Positions 36,919-45,823 of a DNA stretch of 64,000 nt are shown here, in pieces. Every line of letters begins with the position of its first letter. Position 1 is the first letter of the stretch. The translations under genes and the position numbers were made by a program. The DNA is taken from NCBI RefSeq assembly GCF_003568845.1, contig NZ_CP030126.1:3331501-3395500 (forward strand). The letters run 5' to 3'. The notes below the pieces were generated by a model. The model worked only from the letters and a program-made list of their open reading frames with translations. It was not told the DNA's origin and did no database searches. This DNA is from Indioceanicola profundi (GTDB taxonomy: Bacteria > Pseudomonadota > Alphaproteobacteria > Azospirillales > Azospirillaceae).

Positions 36919-38199
36919 ATGAACCGAGGCAACGCACCGAAGCGGGATTGGGTCAGGGTCAAGCCGGGGGAGCGCACTGCCGCGGTCCCGGAAAAGCCCG
37001 ACTATGACGATCAGAAGCTCCTGACCCTGCTCCAATCGGCGAAGCGGGAGGTGCAGGGGCTGCGCCTGATCCATCTGCACATGTCGCTGCTGAAGGACAA
37101 GTCCAACCTGGACGCCATGTCCATCAAGCGCGCCATGCAGGAGACTGCGGACCAGTCCGCCTATCTCCAGGTTTTCAGCCTGTCCAACGATGACGTCATC
37201 GTTCTGTACAAGGGCATCAAATTCTCACTGATTTCCGAGGTCTGCTCGAAGATCGAGAAGCTGATGCTGTCGCGCACCCAGATGATGAAGCGGAATCCCT
37301 ATGGGGAGGACAGCCTCTATTCCATCATGGAGCTGTCGCTCAACTTCGTGAACGTCATCCGTTTCATCGAGGGGCTGAACAAGGACGGCATCGGCGAGGG
37401 GGAGCAGCAGAAGACCAAGCCGCCGATCACGCTGGAGGAGCTGGGCAAGATCGAGCGCGCGGTCCAGATGTTCGACCTCTCGCCCTTCATGCTGAACCAG
37501 CCCGTGGTCAACATCCAGAACGGCGAGCAGAACGAATACGAGTATTTCGAGCTCTATATCGCCGTGAAGGCGCTGGAGGAGCGGCTGTCGCCGGACTACG
37601 ACATCACAGCCAACAAGTGGCTGTTCAGCCACTTCAGCGCCAATCTGGACAACTCCGTCCTGAAGGCGCTGAACTACGGCGTGGATTTCCTGCGCGGCCG
37701 CCGCATCGGGCTGAACCTGAACCTCTCCACCATCCTGTCCGCCAACTTCATCAAATTCGATGAGCGGCTGACCACCGACCTGCGCGGCAATGTGGTGCTG
37801 GAGATCAACAAGGCCGACCTTGTCGAGAATATCGGCATGTACAAGGAGGTGGTGGATTTCGCCGCCGCCCGCGGCTACCAGATCTCCATCGACGGGCTGA
37901 ACGACTTCTGGGTCACGCACATGGACCTGGAATACATGGCCGCCGACTATGCCAAGATCATCTGGTCCGACGATCTGGAGCAGATGTCGCCGGACGAGTA
38001 CGAATCGTTCCGGGAAAAAATCCAGGCTCAGAACAATTGCCGCTTCATCCTGGCGCGCTGCGGCACTGTCTCCGGCCTGATGTTCGCGGAAAGGGTGGGA
38101 ATTTCCCTCGTCCAGGGCCGGATCGTGGACAACATCCTGCGCAAGGGCGTGCTGATCCGCGACGCCATCAAGACCGCGCGCGTGATGAACGAGGATTGA
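36919..38199 (+). CDS. degenerate GGDEF/EAL-like protein
   Basis: 426 aa from the ATG at 36919, which has a CAGGGCGGGG site; earlier ATGs at 36817-36844 would add about 25-34 basic residues. The C-terminal half follows the EAL fold (VLEINKADLVENIGMYKEVV, then YQISIDGLNDFW where active enzymes have a DDFGTG-type motif), but the catalytic Glu and metal-binding residues are not recognisable. The N-terminal half (LQVFSLSNDDVIVLYKG) looks like a GGDEF remnant without GGDEF. A c-di-GMP enzyme is unlikely; binding or a purely structural role is more likely. An AT-rich leader lies upstream; the unknown gene at 38297 follows 97 bp later. Confidence 0.7.
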   Translation: MNRGNAPKRDWVRVKPGERTAAVPEKPDYDDQKLLTLLQSAKREVQGLRLIHLHMSLLKDKSNLDAMSIKRAMQETADQSAYLQVFSLSNDDVIVLYKGIKFSLISEVCSKIEKLMLSRTQMMKRNPYGEDSLYSIMELSLNFVNVIRFIEGLNKDGIGEGEQQKTKPPITLEELGKIERAVQMFDLSPFMLNQPVVNIQNGEQNEYEYFELYIAVKALEERLSPDYDITANKWLFSHFSANLDNSVLKALNYGVDFLRGRRIGLNLNLSTILSANFIKFDERLTTDLRGNVVLEINKADLVENIGMYKEVVDFAAARGYQISIDGLNDFWVTHMDLEYMAADYAKIIWSDDLEQMSPDEYESFREKIQAQNNCRFILARCGTVSGLMFAERVGISLVQGRIVDNILRKGVLIRDAIKTARVMNED

Positions 38200-38296
38200 C
38201 TACCATAATATGTGGTTCTCTTAACCTCTTCGGGGGTAGCATAGTGGGTAGGGTTCCCGAACCCTTTCCCCGCCTCCAAGGAGATAGGCGTCGCGC

Positions 38297-39292
38297 ATGA
38301 CGGCGATGACCGTGCCAACCACATCCGGAACGCCGGCCTCCACGGCACCTTCCGGCGGAGCGTCCGGCAACACGCATTTCGTCTTCACCGGCAAGGTCTT
38401 CGCTCTGCCGGGCGCGTACTTCAGCACCGCCCGGGACACGGGCGAACCCGTCCTGAACGTCGATCTGGGCGATGTCTGGGGCAAGATCGCTTTCCGCGCG
38501 CTCCGCGAATCCTTCGATATCGCGGAGGGAAGCGATGATGCCAAGCTGCTGGGCGTGGTCGAGAAAGGCCTGAAATATGTGAAGGAGATCCGGCCGGGCG
38601 ACAGTATTCCGCGGGAACTGCTGGACGGCACCGCCTCCTGGCGGGTGGAGGATCACCATCTCGAACTCGCCAAGGGAAGGCTGACCCTCCAGCTCGTCTC
38701 CTGGATCACGGGCAAGGAGGTAGCGATTTCCGAGCGCTACCAGCTTGAGCAGATCATGGAGGACCCGACCACCAAGCAGCGGACGCAGGAGGCTTTCTCC
38801 AAGCTGGCCCGTCAGTTCGGCCTGCCGGACGATCGTCGGCAGGAAGTGGTGGAGAAGGTGGACGCGCTGGCCCGCGAGCTGAGCTACATCGAAGCGCTGC
38901 GCGAGCGCTACGGGCAGATCCAGAAGATCATGGTCAAGATCAACCAGGCCAAGCGCGCCTTCAAAGGGGAGAACCATCTGCAGGCCGACATCACCCGGAT
39001 GCAGGCCCTGGCCAAGACGCCCATCGGGGCATTCGACGACGTCTTCATGCAGGTGGACGGCCAGACGGCCGAGGTCATGGCCATGCTGAAGACCTATGAT
39101 GCCTCCATCGCCTTCATCCGGCGCATGCGTGACGAGCTGCATATCCGCCTGATGCTGTGGGATGAGCTGATTCAGGCATGGTCCGAGCGTGAAGTGGACA
39201 AAGGCGCTGAGACTGAAATGCTGCTGAAGCGGACCTACCAGTTCCTGGCTCAGCACTTCCTGGTAGCCCAGGTCTGGACCCGTAGCGCATAA
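38297..39292 (+). CDS. conserved hypothetical protein, mostly helical
   Basis: 331 aa, unrecognised. A Thr/Ser/Pro-rich N-terminus (1-28) is followed by a beta-containing region (HFVFTGKVFALPGAYF) and then long helices with heptad character (LSYIEALRERYGQIQKIMVKI, VDKGAETEMLLKRTYQFL). No signal peptide or membrane segment. A good AAGGAG lies 13 nt before ATG 38297, and the gene follows the degenerate GGDEF/EAL gene in the same direction, so the two may act together. Stop 5 bp before repeat D. Confidence 0.65.
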   Translation: MTAMTVPTTSGTPASTAPSGGASGNTHFVFTGKVFALPGAYFSTARDTGEPVLNVDLGDVWGKIAFRALRESFDIAEGSDDAKLLGVVEKGLKYVKEIRPGDSIPRELLDGTASWRVEDHHLELAKGRLTLQLVSWITGKEVAISERYQLEQIMEDPTTKQRTQEAFSKLARQFGLPDDRRQEVVEKVDALARELSYIEALRERYGQIQKIMVKINQAKRAFKGENHLQADITRMQALAKTPIGAFDDVFMQVDGQTAEVMAMLKTYDASIAFIRRMRDELHIRLMLWDELIQAWSEREVDKGAETEMLLKRTYQFLAQHFLVAQVWTRSA

Positions 39293-39297
39293 GCCGG

Positions 39298-39897
39298 CGT
39301 AGGTCGCAAGGAGCGCAGCGGATTGCGACGGCTCCTGCCGTTTGGCGGGTACCAACGTCGCAATCCGGCCTTCGGCCTCCTTGCGACCTACGGATCGATA
39401 TCCGGAGTAGGTCGGTCACGCGGAGCGTGGCCGACAGGACTGTCCGCGCTTCGGCGTCGGGGTTCGAGACATCATGAATGATGAAAAGGATGGAAAGGAT
39501 TAAAATGATGGACCGGGCGCGCCGCAGGCCGTGATCAAGACCGGGCAGGAGCTGCGGCGGAAGCCGAATGGCACCGCACCATCATTTTCATCCTCTTCAT
39601 CATTTTCATCTTTCGAGATGTCACCGGCCCATCCATTCGACCCTGTCCGCGCCAGTTCCGGCAGGCAATCGGTTATAAGGCAAGGATGAATGGGATGAAT
39701 AGGATGAGGGAGAGCACCTCATCCGCCGGTGTGGGCTGGTGATCCAGGGCTGGCTCCGCCGGTCCGGCGTGCCATCCCATTCATCCCATCCATCCTTGCC
39801 CATACCCCGAACCAGCCCTCTCCACGGGGAGGGCGGCGTCGAATGGCCTGCCGGATGAGCGATTATCGTCGGCCACGCTGTGCGTGACCGACCTACG
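39298..39897 (+). repeat. composite hairpin element, copy D (most complete)
   Basis: 600 bp. P1 39298-39392, P2 39407-39438, P3 39470-39620, P4 39677-39800, a small CTCTCCACGGGGAGGG hairpin, and an inverted P2 ending in CGACCTACG (39868-39897). The outer ends are thus GTAGGTCG and its complement. In the P3 frame that is open for 71 codons in copies B and C, an in-frame TAA appears after nine codons here. P1 starts 5 bp after the stop of the helical protein; the rest of the gap to 39932 has no gene. Confidence 0.88.
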
Positions 39898-39932
39898 GCT
39901 CGACTCCAGCCGGAAGGGGCGTGCAGGGGTGA

Positions 39933-42059
39933 TTACCTTCCCTCGCGCCGCCAGGCGGCCAGGGTCAGGCCGATGGCCAGCAGCAGCACCAGGGCCGCAG
40001 GCAGCAGAGGCACCTGGTTCACGCCGCTGACGACGTAATCGCCATTAGCCCGCAGGCCCAGCCAGCCACGGCCCTCGGCGTCGCGGCCGGGGGCCGTGCG
40101 GTGCACCGCCGGGATGGCGCTGCTGCCGCCGTCATAATCGGCCAGCCAGAAGGCTCCGCCGCCCGTCGCCTCGGCCACCGGGGCCAGGGGCTCCGGGCTG
40201 GTGCGCATGTCGGCCAGCTCCTTGGGGTTGACGGCCCCCACCACGGCCAGAGCGGTGCGTTCCCCGTCGGTGATGCGCCAGATGCCGGGCTCGGTCGCCA
40301 GGATGGTGCCCGTGGCGGTACCGTTGCCATGTTCCTCCAGCACCAGTTCCGTCGTTTCCCCGCTGGGGGAGGTGATCTGGACGGGGCGCGGGTCGGGCTC
40401 CAGCGAGCGGCGCTCCACCGTGATGCGGTTGCCCTCGACCGGGGCGCGGAGGTCGTTCTCCTCCAGCTCCGGCTCCTTCATCAGCCAGTGGGCCAGCCGG
40501 CGCAGCAGTTCCGCCTGCGGGCCGCCGCCCTCGAAGCCGCGGGACCAGAGCCAGATATGATCGCTGGTGAGCTGGGCCACGCGCCCCTCGCCGACCCGGT
40601 CCAGGATCAGCAGCGGCCGGCCGTCGGCCCCGCTCATGACCACCGAGCCGCTGGTGGGCACCACATCCATCTGGCGGAACCAGCGTCCCCACTTGCCTTC
40701 CACCGGGGCGGCGTCGTCCGTGGGCTGCTCCCCTGCGGGCAGCGGGGCCAAGCCGGCCGTGACCGGGTGGCGCTGGCCCAGCCCCGTCACGGCGGGGGTG
40801 AAGGGGGTCTCCACAATATCGCCCGTGGGCTCGCCCGGCAGCACCGTGCCCAGCGGGGTGCGGTAGAGCGACAGCGGGGTGGAGAAGGTCGGGCCGCTCG
40901 CCTCCAGGAACGCGCCGCCGCGCTGCACATATTCAGCGATGTTGGCCAGGTACATGTTGGGCAGCACGCCGCGCCGGCGGTAGCGGTCGAAGATGATGAG
41001 GTCGAACTCGTCCAGCTTCATCTCGAACAGCTCGCGGATCGGGAAGGCGATCAGCGATAGCTCCCGGATCGGCGTGCCGTCCTGCTTCTCCGGCGGGCGC
41101 AGGATGGTGAAGTGGACCAGATCCACGGACGGATCGGCCTTCAGCAGGTTGCGCCAGGTCCGCTCCCCCGCATGGGGCTCGCCGGACACCAGCAGCACGC
41201 GCAGCCGGTCGCGGACGCCATTCACCACGATGGCGGCGCGGTTGTTTGCCAGGGTCAACTCGCCCGGCCCCTCATCCACCTCCAGCTCGATGACGTTCTG
41301 GCCGCCATGCTCGACCTGGAAGGTCAGCGGCACCTCCATCCCCACCGGCACGCGGAAGGGGCGGGCAGGGCGGTTGTCCTGGGACACGTTCAGGGTGGCG
41401 ATGCCGCCCTGGTTGTTGCCGGGCAGATCGTCCACCCGCACCGTCACCGTGACCTCCCGGTCCACGATGCCGAAGCTGGGGGCCTGGAGCACGGCCAGCC
41501 GGCGGTCGGCCTCCTTGCGCTCCCCGCTCAGCAGCGCATGGACGGGGCCGAAGCCTTCCAGCGTGGGCAGCGCCTCCTCCACATCATGCACCTGACCGTC
41601 CGTGACCAGCACGGCCCCGGCGATGCGGCGGCGGGGCACGTCGGCCACGGCGCGGGTCATGGCTTCCAGAAGGCGCGTCTCCTCGATGGCCCCGCCCTCC
41701 GGTCCCGCGGCGTCGGCCGTGCGGGCGATGCGCACCTCCAGATCCTCGTGCCGGGCCAGCTCCTCCTGCAAGGCGGCCACGGCGCGCTCGGTGCGCTCCC
41801 GCCGGTCGCCCACATTCTGGCTGGGCGACTGGTCCACGACGATGACGGCCACGTCCTTGATGGGCTGCCGCTCCTCCTGCACCAGCGACGGGTTCAGCAG
41901 GGCCAGCACAAGCACGGACACGGCCAGCGTGCGCCAGCCCGCCCCGCGCGCCCGCCGCCAGACGGCGATCCCGATGCCGATGGCGGCGATGGCGGCCAGG
42001 GCCAGGACGACCCAGACTGGAACAAGCGGGTCCAGGGCGATGGAGGTGCCGGTGATCAT
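39933..42059 (-). CDS. large membrane protein with VWA-like and glutamine-amidotransferase-like regions (moxR operon)
   Basis: 708 aa. Two N-terminal membrane segments, then a VWA-like region with a MIDAS-type DxSxS (VVDQSPSQ, about 72-78) and TDGQ, a middle region of Ig-like strands, and a segment near 380-400 (YVQRGGAFLEASGP) like the class I amidotransferase fold of DUF4159-type proteins, without a catalytic Cys. One last membrane helix closes the protein, so most of it faces the periplasm. ATG at 42059 overlaps the DUF4159 gene stop by an ATGA junction. Confidence 0.8.
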   Translation of the reverse strand: MITGTSIALDPLVPVWVVLALAAIAAIGIGIAVWRRARGAGWRTLAVSVLVLALLNPSLVQEERQPIKDVAVIVVDQSPSQNVGDRRERTERAVAALQEELARHEDLEVRIARTADAAGPEGGAIEETRLLEAMTRAVADVPRRRIAGAVLVTDGQVHDVEEALPTLEGFGPVHALLSGERKEADRRLAVLQAPSFGIVDREVTVTVRVDDLPGNNQGGIATLNVSQDNRPARPFRVPVGMEVPLTFQVEHGGQNVIELEVDEGPGELTLANNRAAIVVNGVRDRLRVLLVSGEPHAGERTWRNLLKADPSVDLVHFTILRPPEKQDGTPIRELSLIAFPIRELFEMKLDEFDLIIFDRYRRRGVLPNMYLANIAEYVQRGGAFLEASGPTFSTPLSLYRTPLGTVLPGEPTGDIVETPFTPAVTGLGQRHPVTAGLAPLPAGEQPTDDAAPVEGKWGRWFRQMDVVPTSGSVVMSGADGRPLLILDRVGEGRVAQLTSDHIWLWSRGFEGGGPQAELLRRLAHWLMKEPELEENDLRAPVEGNRITVERRSLEPDPRPVQITSPSGETTELVLEEHGNGTATGTILATEPGIWRITDGERTALAVVGAVNPKELADMRTSPEPLAPVAEATGGGAFWLADYDGGSSAIPAVHRTAPGRDAEGRGWLGLRANGDYVVSGVNQVPLLPAALVLLLAIGLTLAAWRREGR

Positions 42060-44866
42060 TGCCCCAGCCTTTCAAGAATGGCCGGCACATGCACCTGGTC
42101 GGCCTTGTAGTTGCCGGTCAGGGCGTACATGACCAGATTGATGCCGAAGCGGTAGGCCATCTCCCGCTGCCGTTCCGGACCCGGAACGACCGCGTTCATG
42201 GGCCGCCCCTGATCGTTCACGGCCCAGGCGCCGGCCCAATCGTTGCTGCCGACGATGACGGGGGAGACGCCGTCGTTCGTCCGCCCCTCCGTCGCCTCCA
42301 CCCAGACATCGCCGCCGGCATAGCGGCCGGGGAAATCCTGGAGAAGGTAGAAGGCCTTGGTCAGCACATGCTCCGGCGGAACCGGGGCAAGCGGGGGAAC
42401 GTCGATGCCGGACAGCATCTCCTCCAGGAACGGCCCTCCGGGGCCGCCGCTGCCGAAGGCCTGATCGCGGGTGTCGACCAGCAGCATGCCGCCATTGCGC
42501 AGATACTCGTTCAACCGGGCCTTCGCGGCTTCGGACGGCGAGGCCTGCCCCGGCGTCACCGGCCAGTAGATCATGGGATAGAAGGCCAGCTCGTCCGTCT
42601 CCAGATCGACCGGCATGGCCCCGGCAATCTCCACCGCCGTGCGCCGCTCCAGCTCATGGCCCAGCCCGGTCAGCCCGGCGCTGCTGGTCTGGTCCACACT
42701 GCCGTCCCCGGTGCGCACGAAGGCCAGCCAGTTCTCCGAGGTGGCGGCAATGGCCCGCTCCTCCGGCGACATGGTGTCCGGATCGGGCGGCGGGGCGAAG
42801 CTGCGGGCGCCGAAGGTCCAGTCCTGTGCCGAGACCTCGGGCGGCACGGCCAGACCGGCGGCGGTGATAACCGCCAGCACCGCAGCCCCCCGCCGGGCGA
42901 AGCGGCCGAGCGCGCTTTTGCCGATCCGCCCCGGACGGCCCAGCAGGCCGCGCAGGCCCAGTCCGATGAACAGGTCGATGACAGCCAACGCCAGCGCCGC
43001 GGCCAGCAGCCAGGGCTTCAGATCCACCTCGCCGCGGGCGCCGTACAGCCCCTGTGCCAATCCATTGATCTCCGCTTGCAGGGGCCGCAGTTCAGGTACC
43101 GCCGGGGACAGGTTCAGGGCCTGCCGCGCCTCCGCCGTACCGTAGAAGCCGGGCGGGTGGCGCGGTCCGACCACCTCTGCCGGCTGCTCCATGGCCTGCC
43201 GGGCGGAGACGGGGAAGGCGGTGGCCGGCGGCGGGGCCAGCCGGCCCAGCCCGTCCAGCAGCTCCAGCGGGGGCAGCGTGCCGGCCGCACCCTCGGCGGC
43301 GACGCCGGAGGACAGGGCCACCATCCTTTGCAGCATCTCCACGAACAGGCCGGAGATGGCGAGGTTGGACCAGTCCGGGCTGGCGGTGGTGTGGACCAGC
43401 ACGATCCAGCCGGCCCCGCGCTTCTCCGCCGTCACCAGCGGGGTTCCGTCGGCCAGACGGGCCCAGGTGCGGGATTGCAGCTCCACCGACGGTTCGGCCA
43501 GCACCTGCCGGCTCACCGTCACGTCGGGCGGGATGCGCAAGCCCTGGAACGGGCTCTCCTCCGCGAAGGGGGCCAGACGGGCGGGCTCGCTCCAGCTCAG
43601 GGCGCCGCCCAGGGCGCGGTCGCCGGCGCGCAGGCGCACCGGCACCAGCTCGTCGGCATTCTGGGCGAGCCGCGGCCCGGCGAAGCGGACCAGCAGGCCG
43701 CCATTCTCCACCCACTCGGTCAGCCCTTCCGCCTCCGGCCCGGTCAGGGAGCCGACATCGGCCAGGATCAGCACGGCCAGTTCGCGGGCCATCAGGTCGG
43801 CCGTGGTGCCCTGGCGCACCTCGGCGAAGGGGGCGAGGGCGCGGTTCAGGTAATAGATCTCGGACAGCAGCGGCTGGTTCTCGCCTTCCGGCCGGCCGGA
43901 GACAAGGCCCACGGGGCGGCGACGCCAGCGCTCATCCAGCAGGATGGTGGCCCCGGCGGTGGTCTGGGCGTCTAGCCGCACGGCCGTCACCTCGTTGCGC
44001 AGCTCGGTCGGCAGCTCCAGCCGGACCTCGGTGCGGGTCTGGCCGGGCTCAAACGCCGCCTCGCCGGTCGCCAGCAGCCGGCCATCCTCGCCGGTGGCGC
44101 GCAGGGTGACGGGTTGCGGCAGGCCGCCGAAGCTGCGCTCCACCGGCACCGTCAACCCTTGCGGGTCGCCGGCGGGCGGGCGCAGCAGCAGGGCCGGACG
44201 CTCCGCCCCGTCGCCCACCACCTCCAGCCCGCCCATGCGGCGTAGCCGGTCGACCAGCGCCGGCGTGCCTTCGCCGGCCAACCCTTCGGCCAGCCAGACC
44301 GTGTAGGGCGTGCCGTCCGGCTGGAAGGCCTCGAGCGCCTTCAGCGCCGCCGCATGGTCGGAGGACCAGGGCACGGGCGCCAGGGCCTGCGCCTCCCGGC
44401 GCGCATCCGCGGCCACCATTGGGCCGACCAGCCGCGGCACCCCGTCCCCGGCGCCGGGGGCCGTGGCCAGCATCACCACGTCCCGGTCCGACCGCTCGGC
44501 CTGGTCGATGAGCCGCTCCATGGTTTCCTGCCGGGACGGCCAGTCGCGGCCGGCGGCCCAGCCATTGTCCACGACCAGCAGCAGCGGCCCGCCGTCGGGC
44601 AGCACCGCATCGGGGTTCAGCAGCGGCCGGGCCAGCGCCAGGATGATCAGCGCCGCCAGCAGCATGCGCAGGATCAGCAGCCAGAGCGGGGTCCGGGCCG
44701 GCGTCTCCTCCCGGTTGGTAAGGTCGCGCAGCAGCCGGATGGCGGGAAAGTCGATGGTGCGGGGGGCCGGCGGGGTCACCCGCAGCAGCAGCCAGACCAC
44801 CGGCAGGACCGCCAGCGCTGCAAGCAGCCAGGGGGCCGCGAAGGCCAGGGGGCCGAGGCTCAACAT
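42056..44866 (-). CDS. BatA-N/DUF4159 membrane protein (moxR operon)
   Basis: 936 aa. N-terminal BatA-type pair of membrane helices (APWLLAALAVLPVVWLLLR, LLILRMLLAALIILALARPLL), a degenerate VWA region (LLVVDNGW, MIDAS not kept), two further helices near 625-680, and a C-terminal DUF4159 domain (about 700-936) with FYPMIYWPVTPGQ, NGGMLLVDTRD and the conserved FGINLVMYALTGNYK. Usual in alphaproteobacterial moxR operons. The start is directly abutted by the DUF58 stop codon. Probably part of an envelope assembly or stress complex managed by the MoxR ATPase. Confidence 0.86.
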   Translation of the reverse strand: MLSLGPLAFAAPWLLAALAVLPVVWLLLRVTPPAPRTIDFPAIRLLRDLTNREETPARTPLWLLILRMLLAALIILALARPLLNPDAVLPDGGPLLLVVDNGWAAGRDWPSRQETMERLIDQAERSDRDVVMLATAPGAGDGVPRLVGPMVAADARREAQALAPVPWSSDHAAALKALEAFQPDGTPYTVWLAEGLAGEGTPALVDRLRRMGGLEVVGDGAERPALLLRPPAGDPQGLTVPVERSFGGLPQPVTLRATGEDGRLLATGEAAFEPGQTRTEVRLELPTELRNEVTAVRLDAQTTAGATILLDERWRRRPVGLVSGRPEGENQPLLSEIYYLNRALAPFAEVRQGTTADLMARELAVLILADVGSLTGPEAEGLTEWVENGGLLVRFAGPRLAQNADELVPVRLRAGDRALGGALSWSEPARLAPFAEESPFQGLRIPPDVTVSRQVLAEPSVELQSRTWARLADGTPLVTAEKRGAGWIVLVHTTASPDWSNLAISGLFVEMLQRMVALSSGVAAEGAAGTLPPLELLDGLGRLAPPPATAFPVSARQAMEQPAEVVGPRHPPGFYGTAEARQALNLSPAVPELRPLQAEINGLAQGLYGARGEVDLKPWLLAAALALAVIDLFIGLGLRGLLGRPGRIGKSALGRFARRGAAVLAVITAAGLAVPPEVSAQDWTFGARSFAPPPDPDTMSPEERAIAATSENWLAFVRTGDGSVDQTSSAGLTGLGHELERRTAVEIAGAMPVDLETDELAFYPMIYWPVTPGQASPSEAAKARLNEYLRNGGMLLVDTRDQAFGSGGPGGPFLEEMLSGIDVPPLAPVPPEHVLTKAFYLLQDFPGRYAGGDVWVEATEGRTNDGVSPVIVGSNDWAGAWAVNDQGRPMNAVVPGPERQREMAYRFGINLVMYALTGNYKADQVHVPAILERLGQ

Positions 44867-45793
44867 CTAGACGGCCTCCATCGCCAATGCGCCCCAAAGG
44901 GCCAGCAGGGCCGTCTGCGCCGGCTTGTCGGTCAGGTGCAGGGTGTAGCTCCAGCCCGTGGCGCGGGCCAGATCGGACAGGCCGGCTTTCTGGGCGGCCA
45001 GTCGCTCCAGATAGGCGGCGCGGATGCCCTCCACGCGGGGCACCAGCAACTCCTCCTCGCCTTCCAGCCCCTTGAACTCGACCCGGCCTTCGAAGGGCAG
45101 CGTCTCCTCCGCCGGGTCCAGCACCTGGACCAGATGGCCGCGCAGCCCGCGCCCGGCCAGGGCGGAGACGACGCGGCGGGTCTCCTCGATCGGAGACAGC
45201 AGGTCGCCGATCAGCACCACCTGGGCATGGCGGGGCAGGGGCTCCGGCGTGGGCAGACCGTCGCCGTCGGGCGCACCGGCCTTGCCGGCCAGATGCAGGG
45301 CGAGGCGCGGGGTGATGCTGCGGGCGGCACTGGGGGCGATGCCGCTGCCCAGGATGGCCGTGCGCTCCCCCCCGCGGACCAGCAGCACGGCGGCGGCCAG
45401 CAGCAGCAGGTCGGCGCGTTCCCGCTTGGTGGGAAGGCTCTTGTGGCTGCGCCAGTCCATGCTGGGGGAGCCGTCGCGCCACAGCCAGACGGTCTGCGCC
45501 GCCTCCCACTCCGTCTCGCGGACGAAGACGTGGCGGTTCTTGGCCGATTGCCGCCAGTCGATGGACTGGGCGCTGTCGCCCTCCATGTAGCGGCGGAACT
45601 GCCAGAAGGTCTCGCCGGTGCCGACCCGGCGGCGGCCGTGGACGCCCTGGGACACGGTGGCGGCGACCCGCTCGGCCGCGACCAGAAGCGGCGGCAGGCG
45701 CAGGGCCAGATCCTCCGCCCGGTGCTGGGTGCGGATCACGTCCGCGGTATCGGGGGCGGTGCGGGAATTGGTGGCGGCCATTCCGTTGTCCAA
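44867..45793 (-). CDS. DUF58 domain protein (moxR operon)
   Basis: 308 aa, complete DUF58. The conserved FRRYMEGDSAQSIDWRQSAK signature and a VWA MIDAS (DGSPS, about 108-112) are present, so unlike its two operon partners it appears able to bind a metal and a client. Cytoplasmic. Its ATG lies 30 bp after the moxR stop and its stop directly abuts the DUF4159 start (0-bp gap), indicating coupled translation. Confidence 0.92.
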   Translation of the reverse strand: MDNGMAATNSRTAPDTADVIRTQHRAEDLALRLPPLLVAAERVAATVSQGVHGRRRVGTGETFWQFRRYMEGDSAQSIDWRQSAKNRHVFVRETEWEAAQTVWLWRDGSPSMDWRSHKSLPTKRERADLLLLAAAVLLVRGGERTAILGSGIAPSAARSITPRLALHLAGKAGAPDGDGLPTPEPLPRHAQVVLIGDLLSPIEETRRVVSALAGRGLRGHLVQVLDPAEETLPFEGRVEFKGLEGEEELLVPRVEGIRAAYLERLAAQKAGLSDLARATGWSYTLHLTDKPAQTALLALWGALAMEAV

Positions 45794-45823
45794 ATCGGAC
45801 GGCCCGTGTCCGGGCCGCCTACA

